Assembly (NCBI GenBank): GCA_026416095.1
Contig: JAOAFV010000027.1
Coordinates: forward strand, 21,087 to 85,086
DNA from: Bacteroidales bacterium
Lineage (GTDB): Bacteria; Bacteroidota; Bacteroidia; Bacteroidales; GWA2-32-17
Length of the DNA: 64,000 nucleotides
Reading direction: 5' to 3'
A program made the position numbers and the translations under genes. The notes below the pieces were generated by a model. That model was given only the letters and a program-made list of their open reading frames with translations. It was not told where the DNA came from and made no database searches. Below are positions 39,809-49,195 of the stretch, one piece after another (within the stretch, counting starts at the first letter, position 1; each line of letters begins with the position of its first letter).

Positions 39809-40740
39809 ATAGAATAAAGATTTTATCTCTTAATATATCTCAGCAAAAGGGAACAACAAAAATACCTGTAAACGAAGTTACAATAGACGAAAAAGGCATT
39901 CTTAACGATGCTCATTACGGCACAACAAACAGAGAAATTAGTTTGCTTGATATTACAAGCATACAAAAATTTGAAAAAATACTAAATCGTAAAATAAACT
40001 ATGGTGAGTTTGCTGAAAACATTACTACAAATGGCCTTGATTATACTAAAGTTAAACCTCTCGATATTCTTTACAACGAAAATATTACTCTCCAAATAAC
40101 CCAAATAGGAAAAGAATGTAATAATAACAAGTGTTCAATATTTAAGCAAACGGGTAAATGTGTTATGCCAGAAGAAGGCATTTTTTTAAGAGTTATAAAA
40201 GAAGGTAAAATAAAAATCAATGATGAACTATATTATCAACCCAAAGTCTTTAATGTGGCAATAATAACCTTAAGTACGAGAGCATTTAATAAGGAATATG
40301 AAGACATAAGTGGTAAAATCTTAATAGAAAAGTTAAAAAGTTATTTTAATAACATAAACTACTTATTTAACATTGAATACTACTTAATACCAGATAACGA
40401 AATTCTTTTAGAAGCAAAACTTAATCGTTTAATTATAAACAAAACCGACATAATTATAACTACAGGTGGAACTGGTATAAGCAACACAGATATAACAACA
40501 AACATAGCAAGTAAAGTTATAACAAAAGAAATTCCTGGAATAATGGACTACATAAGACTAAAATACAGCAAAGAAAACATTAAAGCCCTAACAAGTAGAA
40601 GCATTGTAGGTGTTAAAAATAGTTCACTGATATTCTGCTTGCCAGGCAGTAAAAATGCTGTAACTGAATATGTTGAAGAAATAAGCAAGCACTTACTTCA
40701 CTTAATATATATGATAAATAATATAGATATACATAAATGA
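39805..40740 (+). CDS. MOSC domain fused to a MogA/MoaB molybdopterin domain
   Basis: The 311-residue protein has an N-terminal MOSC domain (residues 1-145) with the end GKECNNNKCSIFKQTGKCV then MPEEGIFLRV, containing the cysteines typical of this domain, and a C-terminal MogA/MoaB domain (about 148-305) with TTGGTGISNTDIT and CLPGSKNAV, the molybdopterin-adenylylation signatures. MOSC proteins bind sulfur or molybdenum cofactor; MogA domains activate molybdopterin with ATP. The fusion would link cofactor adenylylation with its sulfuration or delivery. It overlaps moaC and the RNase H gene by four bases each. Confidence 0.9.
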   Translation: MNRIKILSLNISQQKGTTKIPVNEVTIDEKGILNDAHYGTTNREISLLDITSIQKFEKILNRKINYGEFAENITTNGLDYTKVKPLDILYNENITLQITQIGKECNNNKCSIFKQTGKCVMPEEGIFLRVIKEGKIKINDELYYQPKVFNVAIITLSTRAFNKEYEDISGKILIEKLKSYFNNINYLFNIEYYLIPDNEILLEAKLNRLIINKTDIIITTGGTGISNTDITTNIASKVITKEIPGIMDYIRLKYSKENIKALTSRSIVGVKNSSLIFCLPGSKNAVTEYVEEISKHLLHLIYMINNIDIHK

Positions 40741-41330
40741 GAAAGCAAAAAAAATATTACGTTGTATGGGAAGGAAAAAATCCGGGTATTTACGAAACAT
40801 GGGATGAATGTAAAAAACAAATAGAAGGTTATAAAGGAGCTAAGTATAAATCGTTTAAAACACTGGACCAAGCAAAAGAAGCTTTTTGCAATCCTCACTT
40901 AGCAAATTCAAAACCTCTCGACTATCCATTATACGGAATCTGCGTAGATGCTTCATATAGCACTAAAACAAAAGAAATGGAGTACCGTGGAATATTACTT
41001 CACGAAAAAAATAAATTACTTTTCTCTCAAGGAGGCTACAAGAATGCAACAAATAATATAGGGGAATTTATTGCAATAGTACATGCACTTGCTTTATGTA
41101 AAAAAAATAATTGGAATTATCCAATTTATTCCGATAGCAAAACAGCTATCTCATGGGTTAATAAAAAAAAAGTTAACACTAAATTAAAACTTAATGAAGA
41201 GAACCACATATTATTTGAACATTTAACAAGAGCTCTAAACTGGCTCAAAGAAAATACCTATAATAACAAAATTATTAAATGGAACACAGAAAAATGGGGC
41301 GAAATACCGGCCGATTATAACAGAAAATAA
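40737..41330 (+). CDS. Ribonuclease H with N-terminal viroplasmin-type domain
   Basis: RNase H cuts the RNA strand of RNA:DNA hybrids. The 197-residue protein begins with the small hybrid-binding viroplasmin domain (YYVVWEGKNPGIYETWDEC, residues 7-25, and KSFKTLDQAKEAF), as in eukaryotic-type RNase H1. The catalytic residues appear at Asp71, Glu110, Asp133 and Asp193 (VDASYS, NIGEFIAIV, YSDSKTA, PADYNRK), so the enzyme is probably active. It overlaps the MOSC-MogA gene by an ATGA, a curious partner for molybdenum cofactor genes. It converges on the next gene with two bases between stops. Confidence 0.92.
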   Translation: MRKQKKYYVVWEGKNPGIYETWDECKKQIEGYKGAKYKSFKTLDQAKEAFCNPHLANSKPLDYPLYGICVDASYSTKTKEMEYRGILLHEKNKLLFSQGGYKNATNNIGEFIAIVHALALCKKNNWNYPIYSDSKTAISWVNKKKVNTKLKLNEENHILFEHLTRALNWLKENTYNNKIIKWNTEKWGEIPADYNRK

Positions 41331-41332
41331 AG

Positions 41333-42064
41333 CTACTTGTATATAATCTTGCTAATGCTTCCGTTTGTAAACTGAATTGTGTAATTATTATATTCCCATA
41401 CTTCTTTATTCCCTTCTTCATCTATAAAGCTCTGTTTCGATAATGGCTTCCCAATACTTTCTATTGTCATTCCCATTGTCATGCCTTTCCACACTTCTTT
41501 GTTAAGAATTCTAATGGCATTGTCATGCCCATACAAATTTTTTAATTTTTGATATCGCGGATCAGATGTGTCGATATTTTTAATTATTTTAGTTTCTGAA
41601 GTTGTAGGTTGCTCAGGAATTATAACTTCTTTTCCTTCTAAAAAATTATCTAATTCAGGTGTAGGTATAAGAGTAGAATAACTAACGTATCCTATTTTCC
41701 CATTGTATTCGGCCTTTAAATATAAGTTTTGTTGCTCTTTAAAAACTTTTATTTGAGTATTTGGAGGAATTGTAGATATTTCTGTACCTAAAGAAGATGG
41801 CTTATCTCGTAAAATAGAGCCACTTGAACTAACTTTTACTAAAAAATAGTCTTGCATTTTTAAATGCATTAATTGAGACTTTTTTTGTTCTAATTGAATT
41901 ATTTCATTCTGAATTCTTTTTTGCATTTCTTCATAAGCTCTTATTCTTTGTTGAATATTTTGCTGTTCATTTTTTAGGCTATCTATTTTTTTATTTATTT
42001 GCTCAATGGTTTGAGAAAACATGCAAAATGGAAATACGATCAAACTTACAATAGCAATTCTCAT
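41333..42064 (-). CDS. Secreted coiled-coil protein with an SH3-like domain
   Basis: The 243-residue protein has a signal peptide (MRIAIVSLIVFPFCMFSQ), a long coiled coil at residues about 20-70 (QINKKIDSLKNEQQNIQQRI), and an SH3-type segment at about 75-130 (VKVSSSGSILRDKPS, IGYVSYSTLIPTP) like the bacterial SH3 modules that bind cell wall. The C-terminal part (VWKGMTMGMTIESIGKP, EVWEYNNYTIQFTNG) resembles small SmpA/OmlA-like folds. Likely periplasmic; function unknown. It has its own promoter match and no operon partner. Confidence 0.65.
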   Translation of the reverse strand: MRIAIVSLIVFPFCMFSQTIEQINKKIDSLKNEQQNIQQRIRAYEEMQKRIQNEIIQLEQKKSQLMHLKMQDYFLVKVSSSGSILRDKPSSLGTEISTIPPNTQIKVFKEQQNLYLKAEYNGKIGYVSYSTLIPTPELDNFLEGKEVIIPEQPTTSETKIIKNIDTSDPRYQKLKNLYGHDNAIRILNKEVWKGMTMGMTIESIGKPLSKQSFIDEEGNKEVWEYNNYTIQFTNGSISKIIYK

Positions 42065-42074
42065 ATTTTTTTTA

Positions 42075-42104
42075 CAAATTTAATAATTTTATTTTGTTAA
42101 ACAA
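42075..42104 (-). promoter_or_regulatory. Promoter of the SH3-like protein gene
   Basis: The minus strand shows TTG (42104-42102), 19 bases, and TAAATTTG (42082-42075), ending 11 bases before the start codon at 42064. Confidence 0.5.
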
Positions 42105-42122
42105 TTTTTTTTTTTATTCTTT

Positions 42123-42153
42123 TTGTTTAAATTAAAATTGTTATATACCTTTG
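42123..42153 (+). promoter_or_regulatory. Promoter of tRNA-Lys
   Basis: TTG (42123-42125), a 20-base spacer and TACCTTTG (42146-42153) lie directly upstream of the tRNA, whose 5' end is 12 bases after the -7 box. Confidence 0.55.
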
Positions 42154-42164
42154 CAAAAAATTTT

Positions 42165-42237
42165 GTTCCAGTAGCTCAGCAGGTAGAGCATCGCCCTTTT
42201 AAGGCGGGGGTCCCGGGTTCAAATCCCGGCTGGAACA
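42165..42237 (+). tRNA. tRNA-Lys (anticodon TTT)
   Basis: The 73-base sequence folds as a full cloverleaf: acceptor GTTCCAG with CTGGAAC, D stem GCTC/GAGC, anticodon stem TCGCC/GGCGG around loop CTTTTAA, and T arm CCGGG-TTCAAAT-CCCGG. The anticodon TTT reads AAA and AAG lysine codons. The 3' CCA is not encoded. Confidence 0.97.
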
Positions 42238-42259
42238 CTCCGAAAAAGATGTGTTTAAT

Positions 42260-44380
42260 TTATGCTTTTTCAATGAATTTTAGATCTAAGTGTCTTTTTT
42301 GAAGGTTTACACTTTCAATTTCAACAATAACATAATCTCCAATACAAAATCTTTTTTTATGTCGTTTGCCTTGAATAACCATTTTTTCATCGTCGTAAAT
42401 ATAAAAATCATCATCGAGAGTTCTTAAACTTATCATACCTTCGGCCTTTGTTTCTATAATTTGCACATATATTCCCCATTCTGTTAACGATACAATTAAC
42501 CCCTTAAACCTTTTCCCAATTTTATCGGCCATAAATTCTATTTGCTTATACTTAATCGATGCTCTTTCGGCTTCTGCTGCTATTTGTTCTCGTTCAGAAA
42601 GATATTTACATTTACCTTCAATATCAGTGTCGTCGATATTTAAGTCATTATTATTTAATAAATGATCAAGATACCTATGTACTATTAAATCAGGATATCT
42701 TCTTATTGGCGAAGTAAAATGAGTATAATGACTAAAGGCCAATCCAAAATGACCAATATTTTTAGAAGAATAAATAGCCTTTGCCATTGAACGTATTGCC
42801 AGTTCTTCAATAATATCTTTTTCAGGTTTATTAGTAAGATTTAAAATGGTGTTATTAAGAGATTTAATGAAGCTTTGCTTGTTTTTTATTTTTATCTCAT
42901 ATCCCCATTTTTTGGCAATTTGAGCAAATTTTCTTAATTTATCATTATCCGGCTTATCGTGTATTCTATAAACAAAAGGTATTTTTCTATTTTTAGTTTT
43001 TAATTTACTTACAAACTCTGCTACTGTTCTATTGGCAATGAGCATTAGTTCTTCAATTAAATTATTAGCTTCTTTTTGTTCTTTAAAATAAATACTTATA
43101 GGACGACCTTTATCATCAAGGTTAAATTTAACTTCCGATTTACTAAAAACTATTGCTCCATTTTCAATTCTTTTTTTTCGGAGTTTTGTTGTCAATTCGT
43201 TTAATTTCAGTATCTCTTTACAATATTCTCCTTCGCCACTTTCAATGATTTTTTGTACTTCATCATAAGTAAAGCGTCGTTTACTCTTAATAATTGTCTT
43301 ACAAAACTTCACGTCGTTTATTGAAAAGTTTTCATCTACTATAAAAACTACCGAAAAACACAACCGCTCAACATTAGGCATTAACGAACAAATGTTATTC
43401 GATAAGTTTTCGGGCAACATTGGTATTGTACGATCAACAAGATATACCGAAGTCCCTCTTTTATAAGCTTCTATGTCAACCAAAGAATTTTCTTTTACAT
43501 AGTAACTAACGTCGGCAATATGAATTCCTATTTCGTAAAGCCCACTATCTAATTCTCTGAAAGAAATAGCATCATCAAAATCTTTGGCATCGACAGGATC
43601 TATTGTAAAAGTTAATATTTCTGTAAAATCAATTCTCTTTTTCCTTTCTTCATCTGGAATTTCATCAGTAAGTACATTAGCTTCGTTCAATACTTCTTCA
43701 GGGAACTTGTATGGCAACTCGAACTCTGCCAATATTGCATGCATTTCGGTATTGTGTTCTCCACTATACCCCAATATTTCAACCACCTTCCCAATTGGAT
43801 GTTTATTAAATGGTGGAAATTCACATATTTGAACTAAAACTTTTTGACCATGTTGAGCATTGTTCAAGTTCTTTTCAGGAATGAAAATGTCGTAAGGATA
43901 CAAACGTGTATCTGTCATAGCATAATACAAGTTTTCTATTTTATAAATTGTTCCTAATATTGGTTTGTTAGATCGTTCAATTATCTCAATTACCGACCCT
44001 TCTAGCAGGTGTGTATTTTTCTGGGCAAACAATCTAACTCTTACTTTATCGCCAGGAAGAGACTTATGTAAATACTTTGGATATATAATTATTTCATTAT
44101 TATCTTCATCGGTTAACATACCAATGCCATGTTGATTTATCTTTAATACACCTTCAACTATACCTTTTTTATAGTTTAAAGAATACTTACCTCTACTTAT
44201 TTCTATTAAAAATTTTTGTTTTTCAAGCTCTTGCAAAATTAAAAGGACGTTTTTTCTCTGTTCTTTATTTGAAATACCAAGTTTTCTACTTAATTGTTTA
44301 TAATTTACTTTTGCGTTAGGATTTTTATTGAAAAACGACCTTACCTTACTATATAGTGCGGCAAAACTTTTGTTACCCAT
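42260..44380 (-). CDS. rnr: Ribonuclease R
   Basis: RNase R is a processive 3'-5' exoribonuclease that degrades structured RNA. The 706-residue protein has an N-terminal winged helix (KVNYKQLSRKLGISNKEQ), cold-shock OB folds, the RNB catalytic domain with TIDPVDAKDFDDAISF supplying the metal-binding aspartates and the RYPDLIVHR segment, and a C-terminal S1 domain (GIYVQIIETKAEGMISL). The length fits. It lies four bases after rpiB on the same strand, so the two are probably co-transcribed. Confidence 0.95.
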   Translation of the reverse strand: MGNKSFAALYSKVRSFFNKNPNAKVNYKQLSRKLGISNKEQRKNVLLILQELEKQKFLIEISRGKYSLNYKKGIVEGVLKINQHGIGMLTDEDNNEIIIYPKYLHKSLPGDKVRVRLFAQKNTHLLEGSVIEIIERSNKPILGTIYKIENLYYAMTDTRLYPYDIFIPEKNLNNAQHGQKVLVQICEFPPFNKHPIGKVVEILGYSGEHNTEMHAILAEFELPYKFPEEVLNEANVLTDEIPDEERKKRIDFTEILTFTIDPVDAKDFDDAISFRELDSGLYEIGIHIADVSYYVKENSLVDIEAYKRGTSVYLVDRTIPMLPENLSNNICSLMPNVERLCFSVVFIVDENFSINDVKFCKTIIKSKRRFTYDEVQKIIESGEGEYCKEILKLNELTTKLRKKRIENGAIVFSKSEVKFNLDDKGRPISIYFKEQKEANNLIEELMLIANRTVAEFVSKLKTKNRKIPFVYRIHDKPDNDKLRKFAQIAKKWGYEIKIKNKQSFIKSLNNTILNLTNKPEKDIIEELAIRSMAKAIYSSKNIGHFGLAFSHYTHFTSPIRRYPDLIVHRYLDHLLNNNDLNIDDTDIEGKCKYLSEREQIAAEAERASIKYKQIEFMADKIGKRFKGLIVSLTEWGIYVQIIETKAEGMISLRTLDDDFYIYDDEKMVIQGKRHKKRFCIGDYVIVEIESVNLQKRHLDLKFIEKA

Positions 44381-44384
44381 AAAG

Positions 44385-44828
44385 CTATATAATTTTATTA
44401 TTTATTTTTTGTAATCTTAATAAATGTCTGCCTTTTTCAAATTCTGTATTAAAAAAAACATTCAAGCACTTTATGGCTTCAGTATCATCAATAAAGCGTG
44501 CAGGTAAAGCAATAATATTAGCATCGTTATGCTGTCGTGACAATTTTGCTATTTCAGAATTCCAGCATAAAGCACATCGTACATTTTCATACCTATTAGC
44601 AACAATACTTACACCAATACCACTACCACAAATCAGTACACCTACATAATTCAAATTCTTGTTAACCTTAGAAGCAACCTTATGAGCATAATCAGGATAA
44701 TCAACATTTTCTAAACTATAAGTTCCTTCATCAATAACTTTATAATTATTAGAAGTTAAATAATCTATTAATTTGACTTTTAATAAATAACCAGCATGAT
44801 CGCTTCCAATAACAATTATTTTATTCAT
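44385..44828 (-). CDS. rpiB: Ribose-5-phosphate isomerase B
   Basis: RpiB interconverts ribulose-5-phosphate and ribose-5-phosphate in the pentose phosphate pathway. The 147-residue protein has GSDHAGYLLKVKLIDYL, VGVLICGSGIGVSIVAN with the active-site cysteine, and SRQHNDANIIALPARFI. It opens the rpiB-rnr unit; a TACCTTTG -7 box lies 22 bases upstream. Confidence 0.95.
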   Translation of the reverse strand: MNKIIVIGSDHAGYLLKVKLIDYLTSNNYKVIDEGTYSLENVDYPDYAHKVASKVNKNLNYVGVLICGSGIGVSIVANRYENVRCALCWNSEIAKLSRQHNDANIIALPARFIDDTEAIKCLNVFFNTEFEKGRHLLRLQKINNKII

Positions 44829-44850
44829 TTTATATTCAATATTGCAAAAA

Positions 44851-44858
44851 CAAAGGTA
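44851..44858 (-). promoter_or_regulatory. Probable -7 box of rpiB-rnr
   Basis: The minus strand reads TACCTTTG, matching TAnnTTTG, ending 22 bases before the rpiB start. No clear TTG -33 element is present. Confidence 0.4.
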
Positions 44859-45360
44859 AGTTAAATTTTTTAAAAGTATATTAGCATTTAAAAAATAAAA
44901 TGTTACCTAAATATCTTGTCTATTTTTTATAGTTTTTCTTAAAAAAGTTTATTTTACAAAAAATGTCTTTCTAAACTCCACTAATTTCTTATAACAATTT
45001 CAAAAAAATTGTTGTTTAAATACATTTTTATTTAAAAAACTAATTTAAGAAAATGAAAATATTTTTCAAATTAACTGCAATCAAAAATAAGCAATTTAAC
45101 ATTCCTCAAAAATGATAACACCATTCAAGTACTTAAAGCCCTTATACTTTTTAATGTACTTTAAATATCTTTAATAATTTTTTATGTATACAAAATAAAA
45201 TTTACTTTTAGCCATTTTATTAATAATGTTTTTTTAAATTGTATTTATGCTTTATTCAGTTTAAATCTATTTTTTTAAAAAAACAACTTTGCTTATTTTT
45301 GATAAAAAATAAAAATTTTTACATTGTAAAACAATTTAAAAAGGTTAAAAAATATACATT
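44859..45360. other. Gene-free divergent region between rpiB and polA
   Basis: About 500 AT-rich bases with no credible frame or RNA gene. Long A and T runs dominate; I see no strong inverted repeat. It should hold the polA promoter, but no TAnnTTTG box lies at a convincing distance from the polA start. Confidence 0.5.
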
Positions 45361-48129
45361 ATGGATAAAGTTTTTTTACTCGATGCTTATACTTTAATAT
45401 TTAGAGCATATTATGCTTTCATTAAAAATCCACGAATAAATTCAAAGAAAATGAACACATCTGCCATTTTCGGGTTTTGCAATTCAATTTTAGATGTTTT
45501 GACAAACGAAAAACCTCAATACATGGGTGTAGCTTTCGATTCCTCGGCAAAAACGTTCAGACACGATTTATATCCTGCTTACAAAGCTACACGCGAAGAT
45601 ACTCCTGAAGACATAAAAAAATCTGTTCCTTACATTAAAGACATTTTGGATGCCCTTGGTATAAACTTTTTTGAACTTCCAGGATACGAAGCCGACGATA
45701 TTTTAGGTACCATTGCAAAAAAACTAAAAAATAATAACTATAACATTTATCTCTACACTTCCGATAAAGATTATTTTCAATTAGTAGATGATAAAATTTA
45801 TATTTACAAACCAACAGGTAAAGGTACTTCGGAAGTTGAAGTAATCGACACTGAAAAGGCAAAATCTATTTTTGAAGTTGAAAATATAGAACAAATAATA
45901 GATGTACTTAGTTTATGGGGCGATTCTTCCGATAATATACCAGGTGCTCCTGGAATAGGCGAAAAAACTTCAAAAAAATTAATTAAGCAGTTTGGTTCGA
46001 TCGAAAATTTAATTAAAAATGCAAATATGCTCGAAGGAAAATTAAAAGAGAGCATTTTGAATAATAAAGATAAAATATTGCTTTCTAAACAACTAGTTAC
46101 CATTAATATAAACGTACCAATAGAGATTAACGAAGAGAAGCTAAAAATTGGAACTGTGAATTTTAATAAACTTAAAGAAATCTTCGATGAGCTAGAATTT
46201 AAAAATTTATATATCAGGTACCAACAATGGTATAATTCTCTTAATAGCGAATCTGTTTTTGCAACTTTTACAGGCAATGATCAGGAAAAACAAGAAGATT
46301 CAATTAATTCAAAATTTTTTACTATTAACGATGTACAACCTCATTACCAACTATTAGATAGTAAAGAAAAAATTTATCAGCTCATATCCGAAATTAAACA
46401 GAAAAAACAATTTTCTTTTGATACTGAAACGGGATCACTTGACATAATAACACCCGATTTGGTTGGTATTTCGTTTTGCACCGACATAAACAAAGCATAT
46501 TATTTACCTTTGCCTGTTAATTATAACGAATCTGTTGAAATATTAAAGCCTTTTTCAGAAATATTCCAAAATAATGAAATTATTAAGGTAGCTCATAATT
46601 TGAAGTTTGATTATCAGGTTTTAAAATCATATGGCATAAGTATAGAATTGCCATTTCACGATTCAATGATTGCACATTATTTACTTGAACCAGAACAAAA
46701 GCATAATCTAGATTATCTTGCAAATGTTTATTTAAACTATAACCCTATACCAATAGAATCGCTAATAGGTGATAAAAAAAGCAAACAAATAAGCATGCGT
46801 TTTGTTCCACTTGAAAAGATTATGATTTATTGCTGCGAAGATAGCGACATCTCTTTTCAACTTATGAAAATATTCTACAATAAGCTAAAAGAAAACAGTT
46901 TGTACGAATTATACGAAAAAGTAGAAATTCCATTAATTAAGGTAATAGCAGAAATGGAATTGACAGGCGTTTCTATCGATGTTGAACAATTAAAACAAAT
47001 TAATAAGGAATTAAGTAAAGAAATGGTTGAAATAGAACAAGAAATATATAGATTAGCTGGTACAGCATTTAACATCAATTCACCTCGTCAGTTGGGTTCA
47101 ATACTGTTTGAAAAATTGAAAATAGACGATAGTCCTAAAACAACAAAAACAAAACAATATTCAACTGCCGAAAATGAATTAATTAAATACATGGACAAAC
47201 ATCCAATAATAAGCAAAATTTTAGAATATCGTGGTATACAGAAACTTATTTCCACATATGTAGAGGCATTACCTGAACTAATCAACAACAAAACAAAAAA
47301 AGTACATACTAGTTTCAATCAAGCTGGTACTGCAACAGGCCGTTTAAGCAGTCAAAATCCAAATTTACAAAATATTCCTGTTAAAGACGAAAAGGGGAAA
47401 GAAATAAGAAAAGCTTTTATACCTTCAGCCGGTTTCGATTATATATTATCTGCCGATTACTCTCAAATTGAATTAAGAATAATGGCACATATGAGTAATG
47501 ACCCGAGTTTAATCGAAGCTTTTAAAAATAATTACGATGTTCATTCAGCCACAGCATCAAAAATTTTTAAAGTGCCATTTGAAAGTGTTACTCAAGAAAT
47601 GAGAAAAAAAGCTAAGATTGCCAATTTTGGAATAATTTATGGTATTTCTTCTTTCGGGTTAGCAGAACGATTAAGAATATCGAGAACAGAAGCCAAAAAA
47701 CTTATTGATGAATATTTCGAGAATTATCCTTATGTAAGAGAATACATTGACAAACAAATAGCTTTTGCACGCGAAAATGGTTATGTAGAAACTATTTTAA
47801 AACGCCGGCGTTATTTACCCGACATAAATTCAAAAAATTCGGTGGTACGCGGATACGCCGAAAGAAACGCAATAAATACCCCAATTCAGGGATCAGCTTC
47901 CGATATAATTAAAATCGCCATGGTTAATATTTATAACCGACTAAATTCGCTTGGCTATAAAACTAAGTTACTTTTACAAATTCATGATGAACTAATTTTT
48001 GAAACTACACGAAATGAATTAAACGACATTATTAACTTAGTAAGAGATGAAATGGAGAATGCTTACAATCTGATAGTCCCCTTAACTGTCGACATTGGAT
48101 ATGGTAAAAATTGGTTCGAAGCACATTAA
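45361..48129 (+). CDS. polA: DNA polymerase I
   Basis: PolA fills gaps and removes RNA primers. The 922-residue protein has the 5' nuclease domain (residues 1-290, with ELPGYEADDILGTIA and LWGDSSDNIPGAPGIGEKT), a 3'-5' exonuclease domain with intact acidic residues (DTETGS at 354-359, HNLKFDY, CEDSDIS), and the polymerase domain with SADYSQIELRIMAH, KKAKIANFGIIYGIS and IHDELIFE near residue 875. Many bacterial PolA proteins have lost proofreading residues; this one appears to keep them. It is monocistronic and followed by tRNA-Val on the other strand. Confidence 0.97.
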   Translation: MDKVFLLDAYTLIFRAYYAFIKNPRINSKKMNTSAIFGFCNSILDVLTNEKPQYMGVAFDSSAKTFRHDLYPAYKATREDTPEDIKKSVPYIKDILDALGINFFELPGYEADDILGTIAKKLKNNNYNIYLYTSDKDYFQLVDDKIYIYKPTGKGTSEVEVIDTEKAKSIFEVENIEQIIDVLSLWGDSSDNIPGAPGIGEKTSKKLIKQFGSIENLIKNANMLEGKLKESILNNKDKILLSKQLVTININVPIEINEEKLKIGTVNFNKLKEIFDELEFKNLYIRYQQWYNSLNSESVFATFTGNDQEKQEDSINSKFFTINDVQPHYQLLDSKEKIYQLISEIKQKKQFSFDTETGSLDIITPDLVGISFCTDINKAYYLPLPVNYNESVEILKPFSEIFQNNEIIKVAHNLKFDYQVLKSYGISIELPFHDSMIAHYLLEPEQKHNLDYLANVYLNYNPIPIESLIGDKKSKQISMRFVPLEKIMIYCCEDSDISFQLMKIFYNKLKENSLYELYEKVEIPLIKVIAEMELTGVSIDVEQLKQINKELSKEMVEIEQEIYRLAGTAFNINSPRQLGSILFEKLKIDDSPKTTKTKQYSTAENELIKYMDKHPIISKILEYRGIQKLISTYVEALPELINNKTKKVHTSFNQAGTATGRLSSQNPNLQNIPVKDEKGKEIRKAFIPSAGFDYILSADYSQIELRIMAHMSNDPSLIEAFKNNYDVHSATASKIFKVPFESVTQEMRKKAKIANFGIIYGISSFGLAERLRISRTEAKKLIDEYFENYPYVREYIDKQIAFARENGYVETILKRRRYLPDINSKNSVVRGYAERNAINTPIQGSASDIIKIAMVNIYNRLNSLGYKTKLLLQIHDELIFETTRNELNDIINLVRDEMENAYNLIVPLTVDIGYGKNWFEAH

Positions 48130-48216
48130 AAACGAAAAAGTATAACAATTTTAATCTTGATATAATATTTTCATGATTTTATTAATAAAGAAACAATTAG
48201 CTATTACTATAATAAG

Positions 48217-48291
48217 TGAGCTGTACTGGATTCGAACCAGTGACCTCTACCGCGTCAAGGTAGCGCTCTAAACCAGCTGAGCTAACAGCTC
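48217..48291 (-). tRNA. tRNA-Val (anticodon GAC)
   Basis: On the minus strand the 75-base cloverleaf has acceptor GAGCTGT with ACAGCTC, D stem GCTC/GAGC, anticodon stem CTACC/GGTAG around loop TTGACGC, and T arm ACTGG-TTCGAAT-CCAGT. Anticodon GAC reads GTC and GTT valine codons. The 3' CCA is not encoded. Confidence 0.97.
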
Positions 48292-48317
48292 AAAAATAAA
48301 AAAATATATAAAAAAAA

Positions 48318-49193
48318 TCAATATTCCCACAAATCGTGCTCAAATTTGAAAATAAACTCTTTTATTCTTTCAGCCTCGAGCATTGCATCTAACCCTTGTT
48401 TATACGACCATATTTCGCGATTGTTGTATACATTAGTTTCCTTAAATATAAAACTACTAAATCTTCGTTTAAAAAATATATCATCAAAGGTTCTTCTTTC
48501 ACTATCGTTATAAGGATTAAATACTTCGTGATTAGCAAATAAGGGACGTGCTGCTGGAAAATATACCCACATTACTTGTTTTACTTCATAGTCTTTTTCT
48601 TCCCCCTCTTCTTTCTCTTGTTCGCCTTGTGTTGCTTCTCTTTCATAAACCCGTAGTGGGCATAATCCGATAATTCGTACTTCTAGCATAGAGCGTTGTT
48701 TATCAAAAAACCAATATTCTTTCATTAGATATCTTGTAACTTGTTCAACTTTTCGTTCATGTGTAACTATTTTCTGAACCAATTGACCTGTTTCAGGATC
48801 TTCTACTTGAGTTGTATCGATCCTTGCTCCTAATTTAGTATTTATTTGGGCAATAGTTGTAGGTGTTGTAAACTCATCATCAATATCGCTATAGGCCACA
48901 AGGCCTTCATTTTCTATTCCATACAATAACAGATCGGTTAAACTATACCTATCGTCCATAGGTTTCGTAGGAAAATATAAAGGTAAGTTTATTTTTTCTC
49001 TTAAATCAAGCATTCGCCATATTTTTTTACCCCACATAACGTCAGCTTCGCGAAGATGATGATATGGAACTGGCTTGCGAGCTGGTACATGTTCTTTCAC
49101 ATAAACTCCATCTAGTACTTCACTTTGCTTTTTTTGATTATATGCATATTCTACTAATAATAAGCTAAAAATAAAAATTATTAATCTTTTCAT
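48318..49193 (-). CDS. gldN: Type IX secretion periplasmic ring protein GldN/PorN
   Basis: GldN forms, with the lipoprotein GldK, the periplasmic ring under the outer membrane in type IX secretion. The 291-residue protein has a signal peptide (MKRLIIFIFSLLLVEYAYNQ), then the family segment VMWGKKIWRMLDLREKINLPLYFP and YFPAARPLFANHEVFNPYND, ending in a helix with LDAMLEAERIKEFIF. Length matches GldN. It is the last gene of the leftward porP-gldKLMN operon, two bases after gldM. Confidence 0.95.
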   Translation of the reverse strand: MKRLIIFIFSLLLVEYAYNQKKQSEVLDGVYVKEHVPARKPVPYHHLREADVMWGKKIWRMLDLREKINLPLYFPTKPMDDRYSLTDLLLYGIENEGLVAYSDIDDEFTTPTTIAQINTKLGARIDTTQVEDPETGQLVQKIVTHERKVEQVTRYLMKEYWFFDKQRSMLEVRIIGLCPLRVYEREATQGEQEKEEGEEKDYEVKQVMWVYFPAARPLFANHEVFNPYNDSERRTFDDIFFKRRFSSFIFKETNVYNNREIWSYKQGLDAMLEAERIKEFIFKFEHDLWEY

Positions 49194-49195
49194 AT

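Noticed and set aside
45804..46277. Leftward open frame of 157 codons inside polA
   Set aside because: It is antisense to the 5' nuclease region of PolA and lacks a start context or homology that I can see.
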